DNA of 64,000 bases from Zobellia barbeyronii (GTDB taxonomy: Bacteria; Bacteroidota; Bacteroidia; Flavobacteriales; Flavobacteriaceae), in NCBI RefSeq assembly GCF_018603515.1, contig NZ_JACATN010000002.1, positions 186,001 through 250,000 of the forward strand. The letters are read 5' to 3'. Under the pieces are notes generated by a model that worked only from the letters and a program-made list of their open reading frames with translations, was not told the DNA's origin and ran no database searches. Of this stretch, positions 8,459-16,450 are shown piece after piece. Both the position numbers and the translations under genes were made by a program. Position 1 is the first letter of the stretch, and each line of letters starts with the position of its first letter.

Positions 8459-10381
8459 ATGCAGTTTAAATATCCAGAACTCTTTTGGGCCCTTTTTCTT
8501 CTCCTGATTCCCATTTTTATTCATTTATTCCAATTACGTCGTTTTAAGAAGACGCCATTTACGAACGTTAAGTTTTTAAAGAAGGTAGTTTCAGAATCGA
8601 GACAGAGCAATACGTTAAAAAAGTGGTTGTTACTATTTACCCGAATGTTATTGCTTGCCGCTTTTATATTTGCTTTTGCTCAACCCTTTTTTGCAGAAAA
8701 ATCAGCCTTAAAACAAAAGGAAACAGTTATCTATTTAGATGATTCCTTTAGTATGCAGTTAAAAGAAGAAGGTACTACACTCTTGGAAAATGCCGTACAG
8801 GAACTAATAAAAAGCTTGCCTAAGGCAGAACGTTTCTCACTCTTTACAAATACAAAAACGTTTAGAAATTCTACATTGCAAGATATTCAAAATGAGCTTC
8901 TTACCTTAAATACTGGCAACAAACAATTAAAGCTAAATGAGATTTATCTAAAAGGAAAAACACTTTTCTCTGCAGACAATGCTACTAACAAAAACCTAAT
9001 TATCCTATCTGATTTTCAGCAACTGATGGCCAGCTCTCAAATAGATAATTTACAAAATATAAGCTCGCATTGGGTAACACTACGTGCAGACGAAGTGAAA
9101 AATGTAGCTATAGATTCCGCTTATATTGAATCTGAAACTTCAGAGAACCTAAATCTTTTAGTCAATCTTTCAGGTTCTGGCGATATAGAAAATATCCCTG
9201 TTTCCCTATTCAACGGCGAGAAACTTATAGCCAAAACATCGGCTTCGTTTAATGATTCAAAAAATGGAGTGGCAAGTTTTTCGATTCCTAAAAATGAAGC
9301 TTTTGACGGAAAAATAGAAATATCGGACTCCGGTCTTACTTATGACAATCTACTATATTTTTCTATTGGTAAAAAGGAGAAAATAAAAGTGCTTGCTATA
9401 GGAGATGCTCAAAACAAATTTCTAGGTCGAATTTTTACCAAAGATGAGTTTGTTTTTACGACAACCGAGTTAAGAAGCTTGAACTACAGCAATCTTGTCA
9501 ATCAGCATTTGATTATTCTAAACAATTTACAGCAGATTCCTAGCTCATTAACAACCAGTTTAAAGGCCTTTACAGATAATGGCGGACACTTGATAATTAT
9601 TCCTGCTGCTGATATCGATTTAAATTCATATAATTTACTGACTGGTAACTACGCCTCTACCACCTTTTTGCAAAAGGTACGAGATGAGCGTGAGATAACG
9701 AATATCTCGTTTTCACATCCACTATATCAGGACGTGTTTGAAAAAAATGTAACCAATTTTCAATACCCAAAAACTTCCGAGTTTTATAAAATAAAAACAG
9801 GGACTCCAACGGTATTGGCATTTCAAGGTAACGAACCGTTTTTGGTGGGCGGCAAGTCTTTCTTTTTATTTACGACTTCTTTATCTATTCAAAATTCAAA
9901 CTTTATCAACTCGCCTTTAGTAGTACCTACTTTTTACAACATGGCTGTCGGAAGTTTAAAATTGGCTCCTTTGTATTCCGTCTTGGGACAATCGGTTTCA
10001 ATAGATGTACCCACTTCCCTAGCTCAAGACGATATCCTTAAGTTGAAGAAGGGGGATTATGAGTTTATTCCGCAACAGCAGTCTTTAAGTAATAAAGTTT
10101 CGCTCTCTTTTAATGAAAGTTTACAGGAAGATGGTAGCTATGCGGTACTACAAAATGAAAAACCAATAAAGAACATCAGCTTTAATTATAATAGAAACGA
10201 AAGCAATCTTTCGTATTTGAATGTCACCGAACAAAAAATGGCATCTACATCAACCTCTATCTCAACTTTGTTCGAAAGCATTGAAAAAGACAACAGTGTA
10301 ACAGATCTTTGGAAATGGTTTGTTATTTTAGCGTTGGCATTGCTGTTTATTGAAGTACTTATTCAAAAATATCTTAAATGA
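8459..10381 (+). CDS. BatA-type membrane protein with N-terminal double-TM domain and von Willebrand A-like region
   Basis: The family start MQFKYPELFWALFLLLIPI leads into two TM helices around residues 5-25 and 50-75 (TIGR02226/BatA N-terminal domain), with LRRFKKTPFTNVKFLK between them. A vWA-like region follows, with a MIDAS-like DDSFSMQ near residue 95. A third helix lies at the C-terminus (WKWFVILALALLFIEVLI). An ATG at 8429 is also possible. Known relatives are Bacteroidetes BatA-domain proteins of uncertain, possibly stress- or aerotolerance-related role. The stop overlaps the next ATG by four bases (ATGA), so it is co-translated with the dihydroorotase-like gene. Confidence 0.8.
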   Translation: MQFKYPELFWALFLLLIPIFIHLFQLRRFKKTPFTNVKFLKKVVSESRQSNTLKKWLLLFTRMLLLAAFIFAFAQPFFAEKSALKQKETVIYLDDSFSMQLKEEGTTLLENAVQELIKSLPKAERFSLFTNTKTFRNSTLQDIQNELLTLNTGNKQLKLNEIYLKGKTLFSADNATNKNLIILSDFQQLMASSQIDNLQNISSHWVTLRADEVKNVAIDSAYIESETSENLNLLVNLSGSGDIENIPVSLFNGEKLIAKTSASFNDSKNGVASFSIPKNEAFDGKIEISDSGLTYDNLLYFSIGKKEKIKVLAIGDAQNKFLGRIFTKDEFVFTTTELRSLNYSNLVNQHLIILNNLQQIPSSLTTSLKAFTDNGGHLIIIPAADIDLNSYNLLTGNYASTTFLQKVRDEREITNISFSHPLYQDVFEKNVTNFQYPKTSEFYKIKTGTPTVLAFQGNEPFLVGGKSFFLFTTSLSIQNSNFINSPLVVPTFYNMAVGSLKLAPLYSVLGQSVSIDVPTSLAQDDILKLKKGDYEFIPQQQSLSNKVSLSFNESLQEDGSYAVLQNEKPIKNISFNYNRNESNLSYLNVTEQKMASTSTSISTLFESIEKDNSVTDLWKWFVILALALLFIEVLIQKYLK

Positions 10382-11637
10382 ACATTCTCTTAAAATCGGC
10401 AAAAATAATTGATAAAGATAACGAAGTACTTCATTTGAAGACTCGCGATATTCATATCAAAAATGGTGTTATAGCCAAAATTGCTGCCAAAATAGAGCCT
10501 GAAAGTAAAACTCAGGTGATTAAGCATAAAAATTTACATGTATCCATTGGCTGGTTTGATAGCAGTGTTTCTTTTGGTGAACCGGGTTACGAGGAACGGG
10601 AAACGATTGAAAACGGATTGCGTACTGCAGCACTAAGTGGTTTTACAGATGTAATTCTCAACCCCAGTACACACCCTTCCCCTGATAGTAGTTCCGATAT
10701 TGTATATCTTAAAAGCGCGGCCACAGGCCTAGCAACTAACCTATACCCTCTTGGCAATTTAACCATGAAAGCAGATGGTATTGATTTAGCCGAGCTATAC
10801 GATATGAAAAATGCTGGAGCTGTTGGTTTTTATGACTATAAGCTTCCTATGACCAATGCCAACCTTCTAAAAGTTGCTTTGCAATATGTACAGAACTTTG
10901 ATGGATTGGTCTATTCTTTCCCGTTGGATACTAAAATTGCAGGAAAAGGTATTGTTAATGAAGGTGAAGTGTCAACTAAACTAGGGCTAAAAGGAATCCC
11001 TACTTTGGCAGAAGAACTCCAGATAGCAAGAGACCTTTTTATATTAGAATATACCGGAGGAAAACTACATATACCAACCATTTCTACAGCCAACTCTGTA
11101 AAGCTGATTGCAGATGCCAAGAAAAAAGGACTGAATGTAAGTTGTAGTGTAGCCATTCATAATTTGGTTTATACCGATTCCGTTTTAGAGGAATTTGATA
11201 GCATATACAAGGTGATGCCCCCCCTACGCACCAAAAAAGATACCAAGGCTCTTTTAAAAGGATTGAAAGATGGTACCATAGATTTTGTGACCAGTGACCA
11301 TACTCCAATGAATATTGAGGAGAAACGAGTGGAATTTGACAATGCTTCTAACGGAACCATTGGCCTAGAATCTGCTTTTGGCAGTCTAAACCAACTTTTA
11401 GATATAGAAACAGTGATTACACTTCTTTCAAAAGGGCGAGAACGATACGGATTAAAATCCCCCGAAATAACGGAAGGTGAAGCAGCTTGTTTAACACTTT
11501 TTAATCCTAATGAGACTTATGTTTTTACTGAGAAGCACATAGAATCTACCTCAAAAAACAGTATGTTTATAGGGGCTGAATTAAAAGGCAGAGTCTACAG
11601 TACTATTAATAATAACCAGCACATCAAAAACGATTAG
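10378..11637 (+). CDS. Dihydroorotase-like amidohydrolase, probably catalytically inactive
   Basis: At 419 residues the length and fold landmarks match class I dihydroorotases: a GEPGYEERETIENG stretch (about 68-81), LGLKGIPTLAEELQIARDL, KVMPPLRTKKDTKALLKGL and DGTIDFVTSDHTP. The metal ligands are largely gone. The D-x-H-x-H motif reads FDSSVS; the histidine before the ED motif is replaced (VYSFPLD); HVST reads TIST. Only the late Asp (SDHTP) remains. It may be a structural or regulatory pseudo-enzyme, like the inactive PyrC' of Pseudomonas that partners aspartate transcarbamoylase (known family case). Encoded in a four-base overlap with the BatA-type gene. An active pyrC should exist elsewhere in the genome. 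Confidence 0.8.
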   Translation: MNILLKSAKIIDKDNEVLHLKTRDIHIKNGVIAKIAAKIEPESKTQVIKHKNLHVSIGWFDSSVSFGEPGYEERETIENGLRTAALSGFTDVILNPSTHPSPDSSSDIVYLKSAATGLATNLYPLGNLTMKADGIDLAELYDMKNAGAVGFYDYKLPMTNANLLKVALQYVQNFDGLVYSFPLDTKIAGKGIVNEGEVSTKLGLKGIPTLAEELQIARDLFILEYTGGKLHIPTISTANSVKLIADAKKKGLNVSCSVAIHNLVYTDSVLEEFDSIYKVMPPLRTKKDTKALLKGLKDGTIDFVTSDHTPMNIEEKRVEFDNASNGTIGLESAFGSLNQLLDIETVITLLSKGRERYGLKSPEITEGEAACLTLFNPNETYVFTEKHIESTSKNSMFIGAELKGRVYSTINNNQHIKND

Positions 11638-11660
11638 AAAAATCACCATAAACCAACCAC

Positions 11661-11975
11661 ATGAACCAAAATACAATTGAAGAAGGGAAAACCTTAGCTA
11701 TTGTTAGTTATATTACGCTACTAGGCACGCTTGTAGCTTACTTTATGAATAGAGGAAAAAATAATGAATTTGTTAAATTCCATATTGGGCAAGCGCTTAG
11801 AGCATGGATCACAGGTCTCATTGTTACTTTTATAGCAAAAGTATTAATTATGTTTTCTGGCATAGGCTTATTGAGTTACCTTCAATACGCTGGACTAGTT
11901 CTTGCAATAATAGGAGGCTTGAATGCAATGAACGGCAAAGTGGAGAAAATCCCGCTAGTTGGAGATATTGGATAA
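11661..11975 (+). CDS. Small DUF4870-like membrane protein
   Basis: This 104-residue protein has the pattern EEGKTLAIVSYITLLGTLVAYFMN, a cytoplasmic segment NNEFVKFHIGQALR, two or three further TM helices and the C-terminal VEKIPLVGDIG. This fits the DUF4870 superfamily of four-helix membrane proteins with unknown function. It starts 23 bases after the dihydroorotase-like stop, so it is probably in the same operon. It is followed by a terminator and by a paralogue at 12063. Confidence 0.65.
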   Translation: MNQNTIEEGKTLAIVSYITLLGTLVAYFMNRGKNNEFVKFHIGQALRAWITGLIVTFIAKVLIMFSGIGLLSYLQYAGLVLAIIGGLNAMNGKVEKIPLVGDIG

Positions 11976-12000
11976 AGTCCATTTAAAAAAATATTAAAAA

Positions 12001-12028
12001 AGAGACCCGAACACGGTCTCTTTTTTTT
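12001..12028 (+). terminator. Rho-independent terminator
   Basis: AGAGACC (12001-12007), seven-base loop, GGTCTCT (12015-12021), then T8. It closes the 8459-11975 operon; its T-tract runs into the -33 TTG of the next promoter. Confidence 0.85.
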
Positions 12029-12057
12029 GTGCAAGACTATAGCTTACGTTAACTTTG
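12027..12057 (+). promoter_or_regulatory. Promoter overlapping the preceding terminator
   Basis: TTG (12027-12029), 20 bases, TAACTTTG (12050-12057): an exact Bacteroidetes consensus. The expected start, 5-7 bases downstream, is at or next to the ATG at 12063, so the transcript is nearly leaderless. Confidence 0.7.
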
Positions 12058-12062
12058 GCAAC

Positions 12063-12383
12063 ATGGACACAGTAAAGGAAGGAAAAACAACGGCCTTAGT
12101 AGCATATTTCACTATAGTTGGTTCGCTTATTGCCATGAGCATGAACTCTGACAGCAAAAATGAATTCGCACGTTTTCATATTCGGCAGGCATTTGGCTTA
12201 CATATATTTTTCATAGGATTCGCTATATTTTTGAGCCAATGGTTTAATGAATATGCGTGGTACGGCTTATACATTGCTTATATTGTGTTGTGGGGGTATG
12301 GGTTTATTGGCGCTATAAAAGACGAAAAACAGTCCGTTCCTCTAGTTGGTGATTTCTTTCAAAAATGGCTTAAATTTATTTAA
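12063..12383 (+). CDS. Small DUF4870-like membrane protein, paralogue of 11661
   Basis: This 106-residue protein parallels its neighbour: MDTVKEGKTTALVAYFTIVG, SKNEFARFHIRQAFGLH and C-terminal QSVPLVGDFFQKWL, with about four hydrophobic helices. The two are tandem duplicates that have diverged. The ATG at 12063 is chosen because the promoter -7 box ends at 12057, so the longer reading frame start at 12027 would not be transcribed from it. The TAA overlaps the next ATG by one base (TAATG), coupling it to the esterase. Function unknown. Confidence 0.65.
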   Translation: MDTVKEGKTTALVAYFTIVGSLIAMSMNSDSKNEFARFHIRQAFGLHIFFIGFAIFLSQWFNEYAWYGLYIAYIVLWGYGFIGAIKDEKQSVPLVGDFFQKWLKFI

Positions 12384-13042
12384 TGACAACAGCTCCCCTA
12401 TCTCTAGAACATCTTATTAGACCATCTTCTATTAAAGAAGGTAAGGCTCCCGTTCTTTTTATGTTTCACGGTTATGGAAGTAATGAAGAAGATTTATTTT
12501 CTTTTGCGCCCGAACTACCTGAAGAACTTTGTATAATTTCCGTTCGCGCACCATACCCTATAGAACCTTATGGAAATGCATGGTATGCCATTAATTTTGA
12601 TGCGCAACAAGGCAAATGGAGTGATGATGAACAAGCAAAGACCTCAAGAGATAAGATTGTTACTTTTATTGATGAAGCCTGCTCTACCTACGCCCTAGAT
12701 GCTAACCGTGTTACTATTTTAGGTTTTAGCCAAGGAACAATACTCAGTTATGCCGTAGCACTTTCATATCCTGAAAAAATTAAGAATGTAATTGCTTTAA
12801 GCGGTTATATAAATGAAGCTATTCTAAAGGAAGGTTATGAAAACAACGACTATTCCAATTTAAAGATATATGCCTCTCATGGCCAAGTAGACCAAGTGAT
12901 TCCTCCAGAATGGGCACAACGGGCTCCCAAATTTCTTGAAAATTTGAAAATTGAGCATGTATACGAAGAATTCCCCGTAGGTCACGGTGTTGCTCCACAG
13001 AACTTCTATTCGTTTAAAAAGTGGTTAGAAGATAAAATCTAA
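12383..13042 (+). CDS. Phospholipase/carboxylesterase family alpha/beta hydrolase
   Basis: This 219-residue cytoplasmic serine hydrolase has the nucleophile elbow GFSQGT (Ser about 117), the FMFHGYGSNEEDLFSF oxyanion-hole region, Asp in ASHGQVDQVIP and His in PVGHGVAP, forming the Ser-Asp-His triad. The length fits the bacterial carboxylesterase/phospholipase family (PF02230). The natural ester is unknown. It is translationally coupled to the DUF4870-like gene by TAATG. The stop directly abuts the stop of the convergent gene at 13043, with no terminator between. Confidence 0.85.
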   Translation: MTTAPLSLEHLIRPSSIKEGKAPVLFMFHGYGSNEEDLFSFAPELPEELCIISVRAPYPIEPYGNAWYAINFDAQQGKWSDDEQAKTSRDKIVTFIDEACSTYALDANRVTILGFSQGTILSYAVALSYPEKIKNVIALSGYINEAILKEGYENNDYSNLKIYASHGQVDQVIPPEWAQRAPKFLENLKIEHVYEEFPVGHGVAPQNFYSFKKWLEDKI

Positions 13043-13537
13043 TTATTCACTTCGGGTATAAAGCAAATGATCACGCAACGTAAAGTCTACGCCTAAGTCA
13101 TCTTTTAGCTCATATTTGATAAGAAGTTCTCCCCAGTATTTACCATCAGAAAAGTCAGTTAAAATCCATTTGTGATTCAAAATCTTTATTTTATTGATTT
13201 TAAAATCACCTTCCATCCCTTCGTAAGGCACTAGAGGATTGTCCCCCTTGCTTTCATTGGTTTCAAGCAGCTTATCCGAAATATATCTAGAAGGATCTCT
13301 CAAATCCAAATGATCATAATAAGCCAAGGCATCATCATTATTTTCTAATGAAAAGTATTGCATTTCCAATACCTTTAATTGTGTATTAAGTACAGAATCT
13401 TGCAACTGAACTACTTGCGTTTCCAATTTAGCAATACGTTCATCTTTTGAATCTGCCATCTTTCCGTTACTCACAAAAAGATAGAGACATATAAGTGACA
13501 CAAAAATCAATAAGTAAAGAACTATTCTACTTTTCAT
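13043..13537 (-). CDS. Hypothetical membrane-anchored coiled-coil protein
   Basis: This 164-residue protein has an N-terminal TM/signal anchor (IVLYLLIFVSLICLYLFV), then a coiled coil (about 30-65, IAKLETQVVQLQDSVLNTQ) and a C-terminal globular part with FKINKIKILNHKWILTDF and YWGELLIKYEL. I do not recognise the family. It probably faces the periplasm. It is 21 bases downstream of the MBL hydrolase gene on the same strand, so the two are likely co-transcribed. Confidence 0.6.
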   Translation of the reverse strand: MKSRIVLYLLIFVSLICLYLFVSNGKMADSKDERIAKLETQVVQLQDSVLNTQLKVLEMQYFSLENNDDALAYYDHLDLRDPSRYISDKLLETNESKGDNPLVPYEGMEGDFKINKIKILNHKWILTDFSDGKYWGELLIKYELKDDLGVDFTLRDHLLYTRSE

Positions 13538-13558
13538 AATTAAATACGGTTTGTTACT

Positions 13559-14335
13559 TTAAACTGATATGGTTAGATTATCGTATGCCAAGTGTACATT
13601 TTTTGGCAAGTTTTCTTCAACTTCGGCATGAAACCCTAACATATGGCTAATATGAGTTAGATAAGCCGTTTCAGGTTTTACTTCTTCAATAAAATCTAAA
13701 GCCTCCTTTAAATTAAAATGAGAATGATGTGGTTCTAATCTAAGCGCATTAATTACAAGAACCTTAGAGTTTCTAACTTTTTCGGTTTCTTCTTTTGAAA
13801 TGGTTTTCACATCCGTTAAATAGGTGAAATCTTTGATTCTAAAGCCCAGGACATTAATCCGATTGTGATTCGCTTCTATAGGGATTACCTTTAAACCTCC
13901 TATTGTAAATGGGTGGTCCTTATCAATTAAGTTAACCGCTACCGCAGGTGCGCCAGGATACCGATTTTCATCAGCAAAAATATAATCAAAACGCCTTTTA
14001 AGAGATTCAGCAACACGTTTGTGTGCATACACAGGAACATCTCCCTGTCTAAAGAAGTAAGGTCTAATGTCATCTAAACCAGCTGTATGATCAGAATGTT
14101 CATGTGTAAAAAGAATGCCATCTAACTTCATGACCTCATTGGTGAGCATCTGTTGCCTAAAATCCGGGCCACAATCTATTGCATAATTAAAATCCTTCCA
14201 TGAAACCAAAGCAGAAGTTCTAAGTCTTTTGTCTTTTGGATCATTACTACAACAAACTGGGTGATTGCTGCCTATTACTGGGATTCCTTGAGAAGTGCCC
14301 GTACCTAAAAATGTTATTTTTAACGCATCGCTCAT
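13559..14335 (-). CDS. MBL-fold metallo-hydrolase (PhnP/RNase Z-like)
   Basis: This 258-residue metallo-beta-lactamase protein has GTGTSQGIPVIG at the N-terminus, the metal motif HEHSDHTAGLDD (about 79-90), FTYLTDVKT and a late LTHISHMLGFH. The CCSNDPKDKRLRTSALV segment is typical of the PhnP-like branch, which acts on phosphodiesters or cyclic phosphates; the exact substrate is unknown. All main zinc ligands seem present. A -7 box at 14350-14343 puts the transcript start almost at the ATG. Confidence 0.85.
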   Translation of the reverse strand: MSDALKITFLGTGTSQGIPVIGSNHPVCCSNDPKDKRLRTSALVSWKDFNYAIDCGPDFRQQMLTNEVMKLDGILFTHEHSDHTAGLDDIRPYFFRQGDVPVYAHKRVAESLKRRFDYIFADENRYPGAPAVAVNLIDKDHPFTIGGLKVIPIEANHNRINVLGFRIKDFTYLTDVKTISKEETEKVRNSKVLVINALRLEPHHSHFNLKEALDFIEEVKPETAYLTHISHMLGFHAEVEENLPKNVHLAYDNLTISV

Positions 14336-14342
14336 CTAGAGT

Positions 14343-14350
14343 CAAATTTA
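14343..14350 (-). promoter_or_regulatory. -7 box of the MBL hydrolase gene
   Basis: TAAATTTG on the minus strand matches TAnnTTTG. There is no clear -33 TTG. It predicts a start near 14336, next to the ATG at 14335. Confidence 0.45.
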
Positions 14351-14384
14351 TAACTAAATAATTTAATAGATAACCCGAACTTGT

Positions 14385-14392
14385 TAACTTTG
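14385..14392 (+). promoter_or_regulatory. -7 box upstream of the 14413 gene
   Basis: TAACTTTG matches TAnnTTTG, 20 bases before the ATG. No good -33 TTG at 17-23 bases. Confidence 0.45.
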
Positions 14393-14412
14393 TTAAAAGC
14401 AAAATCAACCAA

Positions 14413-15876
14413 ATGGCTTCAGTTTTAAAACGAGATACTGTATTTGAGAATATCCCTTCTATCAAAGCTAAAACTTTGAGGATCAACCTAAACCCTGACA
14501 TTTACGGAACGTTTTCGGAAATTGGAGCTGGCCAAGAGACAGCGCGACATTTCTTTCGCTCAGGAGGTGCCTCAGGTACTATAGCCAAAGCGATGAGTGC
14601 CTATGATAAGGATTTTAGCGATGCTATTTACGGTATTGAAAATGATGGGCGTTATGTAACACAATCTAGACTAAAAAAGATGCTTTCTCATGAGATGACA
14701 CTCATGGAAGAGCGTATTAGTAGAGAAACTCACCCGGAAAGACTTTTCTTTTCGTACGCCAATACTGTGGCTACAATAGATTTTTCAAAAAGATTTAAAG
14801 GCCACGGTTGGGTAGGTATTCGTTTTCAACTAGATCCTAATCAGAAAGAACTAGATGAAATTATACTTCATATTCGTTTTAAACAAAACGAAGCCCGTTT
14901 ACAACAAGAAACCTTAGGTATTCTTGGTGTTAATTTGATTTATGGTGCTTTTTACAAGTACCACAAGCCAAGAAAAATGTTAAAGTACCTTTACGATCAT
15001 ATTGATAAGGATACCGTAGAGATTGACATGGTAAACTTTTCTGGGCCTAACTTTAAAGATGTAGATAATAGATTAATGAGCCTTCAGCTAATCCGTAATG
15101 ATATGACCGATGCGGTTATGTTTGGACCTGACGGTAATAATTTCCTGCCCGCCTCTGCTTTGTACAAAAAGAATATTTTGGCTTTACGAGGTAGTTTTAG
15201 ACCGGTTACCAAGGTAAATATGGATATGTTCCATAAATCGTACGATATTTTTGTTCGGGATCCAGCAGTAGACCAAGAGAATACTATGGTTATTTTTGAA
15301 ATAACCCTTTCTAACTTAAAAGCTTCTGGAGAAATAGATGAACAAGATTTTATGGATCGCGCAGAATTGCTTTGTGCTCTTGGCCATAATGTAATGATAT
15401 CTAAGTTTCAAGAATATTTTAAACTAGTAGAATACTTTAATAGATATACTAAGGCAAAACTTGGTCTTACCATGGGTGTCAATAACTTGGTAGACATCTT
15501 TGATGAAAAGTATTACAGACACCTATCTGGAGGTATTTTGGAAGCCTTTGGTAAGCTGTTCTTTAAAGAACTACAGGTTTATCTTTATCCTATGAAAAAT
15601 GCGGAAACCGGTCAGATTATGACCAGTAACAACATTAAAGTTCATCCAAGAATGAAAGAACTTTATAAATTCTTTAAGTACAATGGAAAAGTAATGGACA
15701 TCATAGATTACGACCCTGAGATTATGCACATATTCTCAAGAGATGTACTCAAGAAACTTATTAATAACGAAGAAGGATGGGAAGAAATGCTTCCTGAAGG
15801 TATACCAGAGATAATTAAGAACGAAAGTCTGTTTACCAGGAAGTTACTAAAACCTAAAAGTGACGAAATAAAGTAA
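14413..15876 (+). CDS. Conserved flavobacterial protein of unknown function (487 aa)
   Basis: A large soluble protein without signal peptide or membrane helix. I recognise it as a strongly conserved Flavobacteriia protein with conflicting automatic names (for example nicotinate-nucleotide adenylyltransferase or TonB-dependent receptor); neither name is supported here, as there is no nucleotidyltransferase HxGH motif and no beta-barrel or plug. Distinctive segments include IGAGQETARHFFRSGGASGT (about 36-55), TLGILGVNLIYGAFY, ALRGSFRPVTKVNMDM and GVNNLVDIFDEKYYRHLSGG. The glycine-rich GGASGTIAKAMSAYD could be a nucleotide or phosphate site. Monocistronic, between its own -7 box and a terminator. 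Confidence 0.7.
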   Translation: MASVLKRDTVFENIPSIKAKTLRINLNPDIYGTFSEIGAGQETARHFFRSGGASGTIAKAMSAYDKDFSDAIYGIENDGRYVTQSRLKKMLSHEMTLMEERISRETHPERLFFSYANTVATIDFSKRFKGHGWVGIRFQLDPNQKELDEIILHIRFKQNEARLQQETLGILGVNLIYGAFYKYHKPRKMLKYLYDHIDKDTVEIDMVNFSGPNFKDVDNRLMSLQLIRNDMTDAVMFGPDGNNFLPASALYKKNILALRGSFRPVTKVNMDMFHKSYDIFVRDPAVDQENTMVIFEITLSNLKASGEIDEQDFMDRAELLCALGHNVMISKFQEYFKLVEYFNRYTKAKLGLTMGVNNLVDIFDEKYYRHLSGGILEAFGKLFFKELQVYLYPMKNAETGQIMTSNNIKVHPRMKELYKFFKYNGKVMDIIDYDPEIMHIFSRDVLKKLINNEEGWEEMLPEGIPEIIKNESLFTRKLLKPKSDEIK

Positions 15877-15880
15877 AAAT

Positions 15881-15908
15881 AAAAAAGGGGCCTAAGCCCC
15901 TTTTTTTT
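15881..15908. terminator. Bidirectional terminator
   Basis: A6-GGGGC-CTAA-GCCCC-T8, symmetric, between the convergent 14413 gene and bcp. Confidence 0.9.
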
Positions 15909-15944
15909 ATTAAATTACTTTCTCTTAATTCTTCTAGAATTCAT

Positions 15945-16400
15945 TTAATCATCAAGCAATTGCGCTGCGTGGTCTTTGGTTTTCACCTTGTCAACAACCT
16001 TTGTAATAACCCCATTTCCATCAACAACAAAAGTTTTTCTGTGAATACCATCGTATTCGCGACCCATAAATTTTTTCAGCCCCCAGACACCAAAAGTGTT
16101 TATTACCGTATGATCCTCATCTGCCAATAATGGAAAAGGGAAATTATTCTTATTCTTAAAATTACTTTGCCTCTTTTCAGAATCTGCACTTACACCCAAC
16201 AACTCATATCCTTGAGCGTGAAGTTCTTCATAATTATCCCTTAAATTACAAGCCTCTGCAGTACAACCTGGTGTACTAGCTTTGGGGTAAAAAAAGACAA
16301 TTAACTTCTTGCCTTTAAAATCAGATAATTTAATTGTATTACCATCTTGGTCTTTCGCTGAAAAATCGGGTACTTTGTCTCCTACTTGTAATGTATTCAT
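15945..16400 (-). CDS. bcp: Thioredoxin-dependent peroxiredoxin, Bcp/PrxQ type
   Basis: This 151-residue cytoplasmic peroxiredoxin reduces H2O2 and organic hydroperoxides. It shows DFSAKDQDGNTIKLSDF, FFYPKASTPGC with the peroxidatic Cys at about 47, and the resolving Cys five residues later (TPGCTAEACNLRD), the PrxQ arrangement. LLGVSADSEKRQSNF and the conserved Arg in GREYDGIHRKTFVVD complete the active site. Divergent from the endonuclease III gene, with 50 bases between. Confidence 0.93.
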   Translation of the reverse strand: MNTLQVGDKVPDFSAKDQDGNTIKLSDFKGKKLIVFFYPKASTPGCTAEACNLRDNYEELHAQGYELLGVSADSEKRQSNFKNKNNFPFPLLADEDHTVINTFGVWGLKKFMGREYDGIHRKTFVVDGNGVITKVVDKVKTKDHAAQLLDD

Positions 16401-16450
16401 AGCACTTCTTTATTATGTGTTTCTATTTTCATTGCTAAAATTAGACAAAA

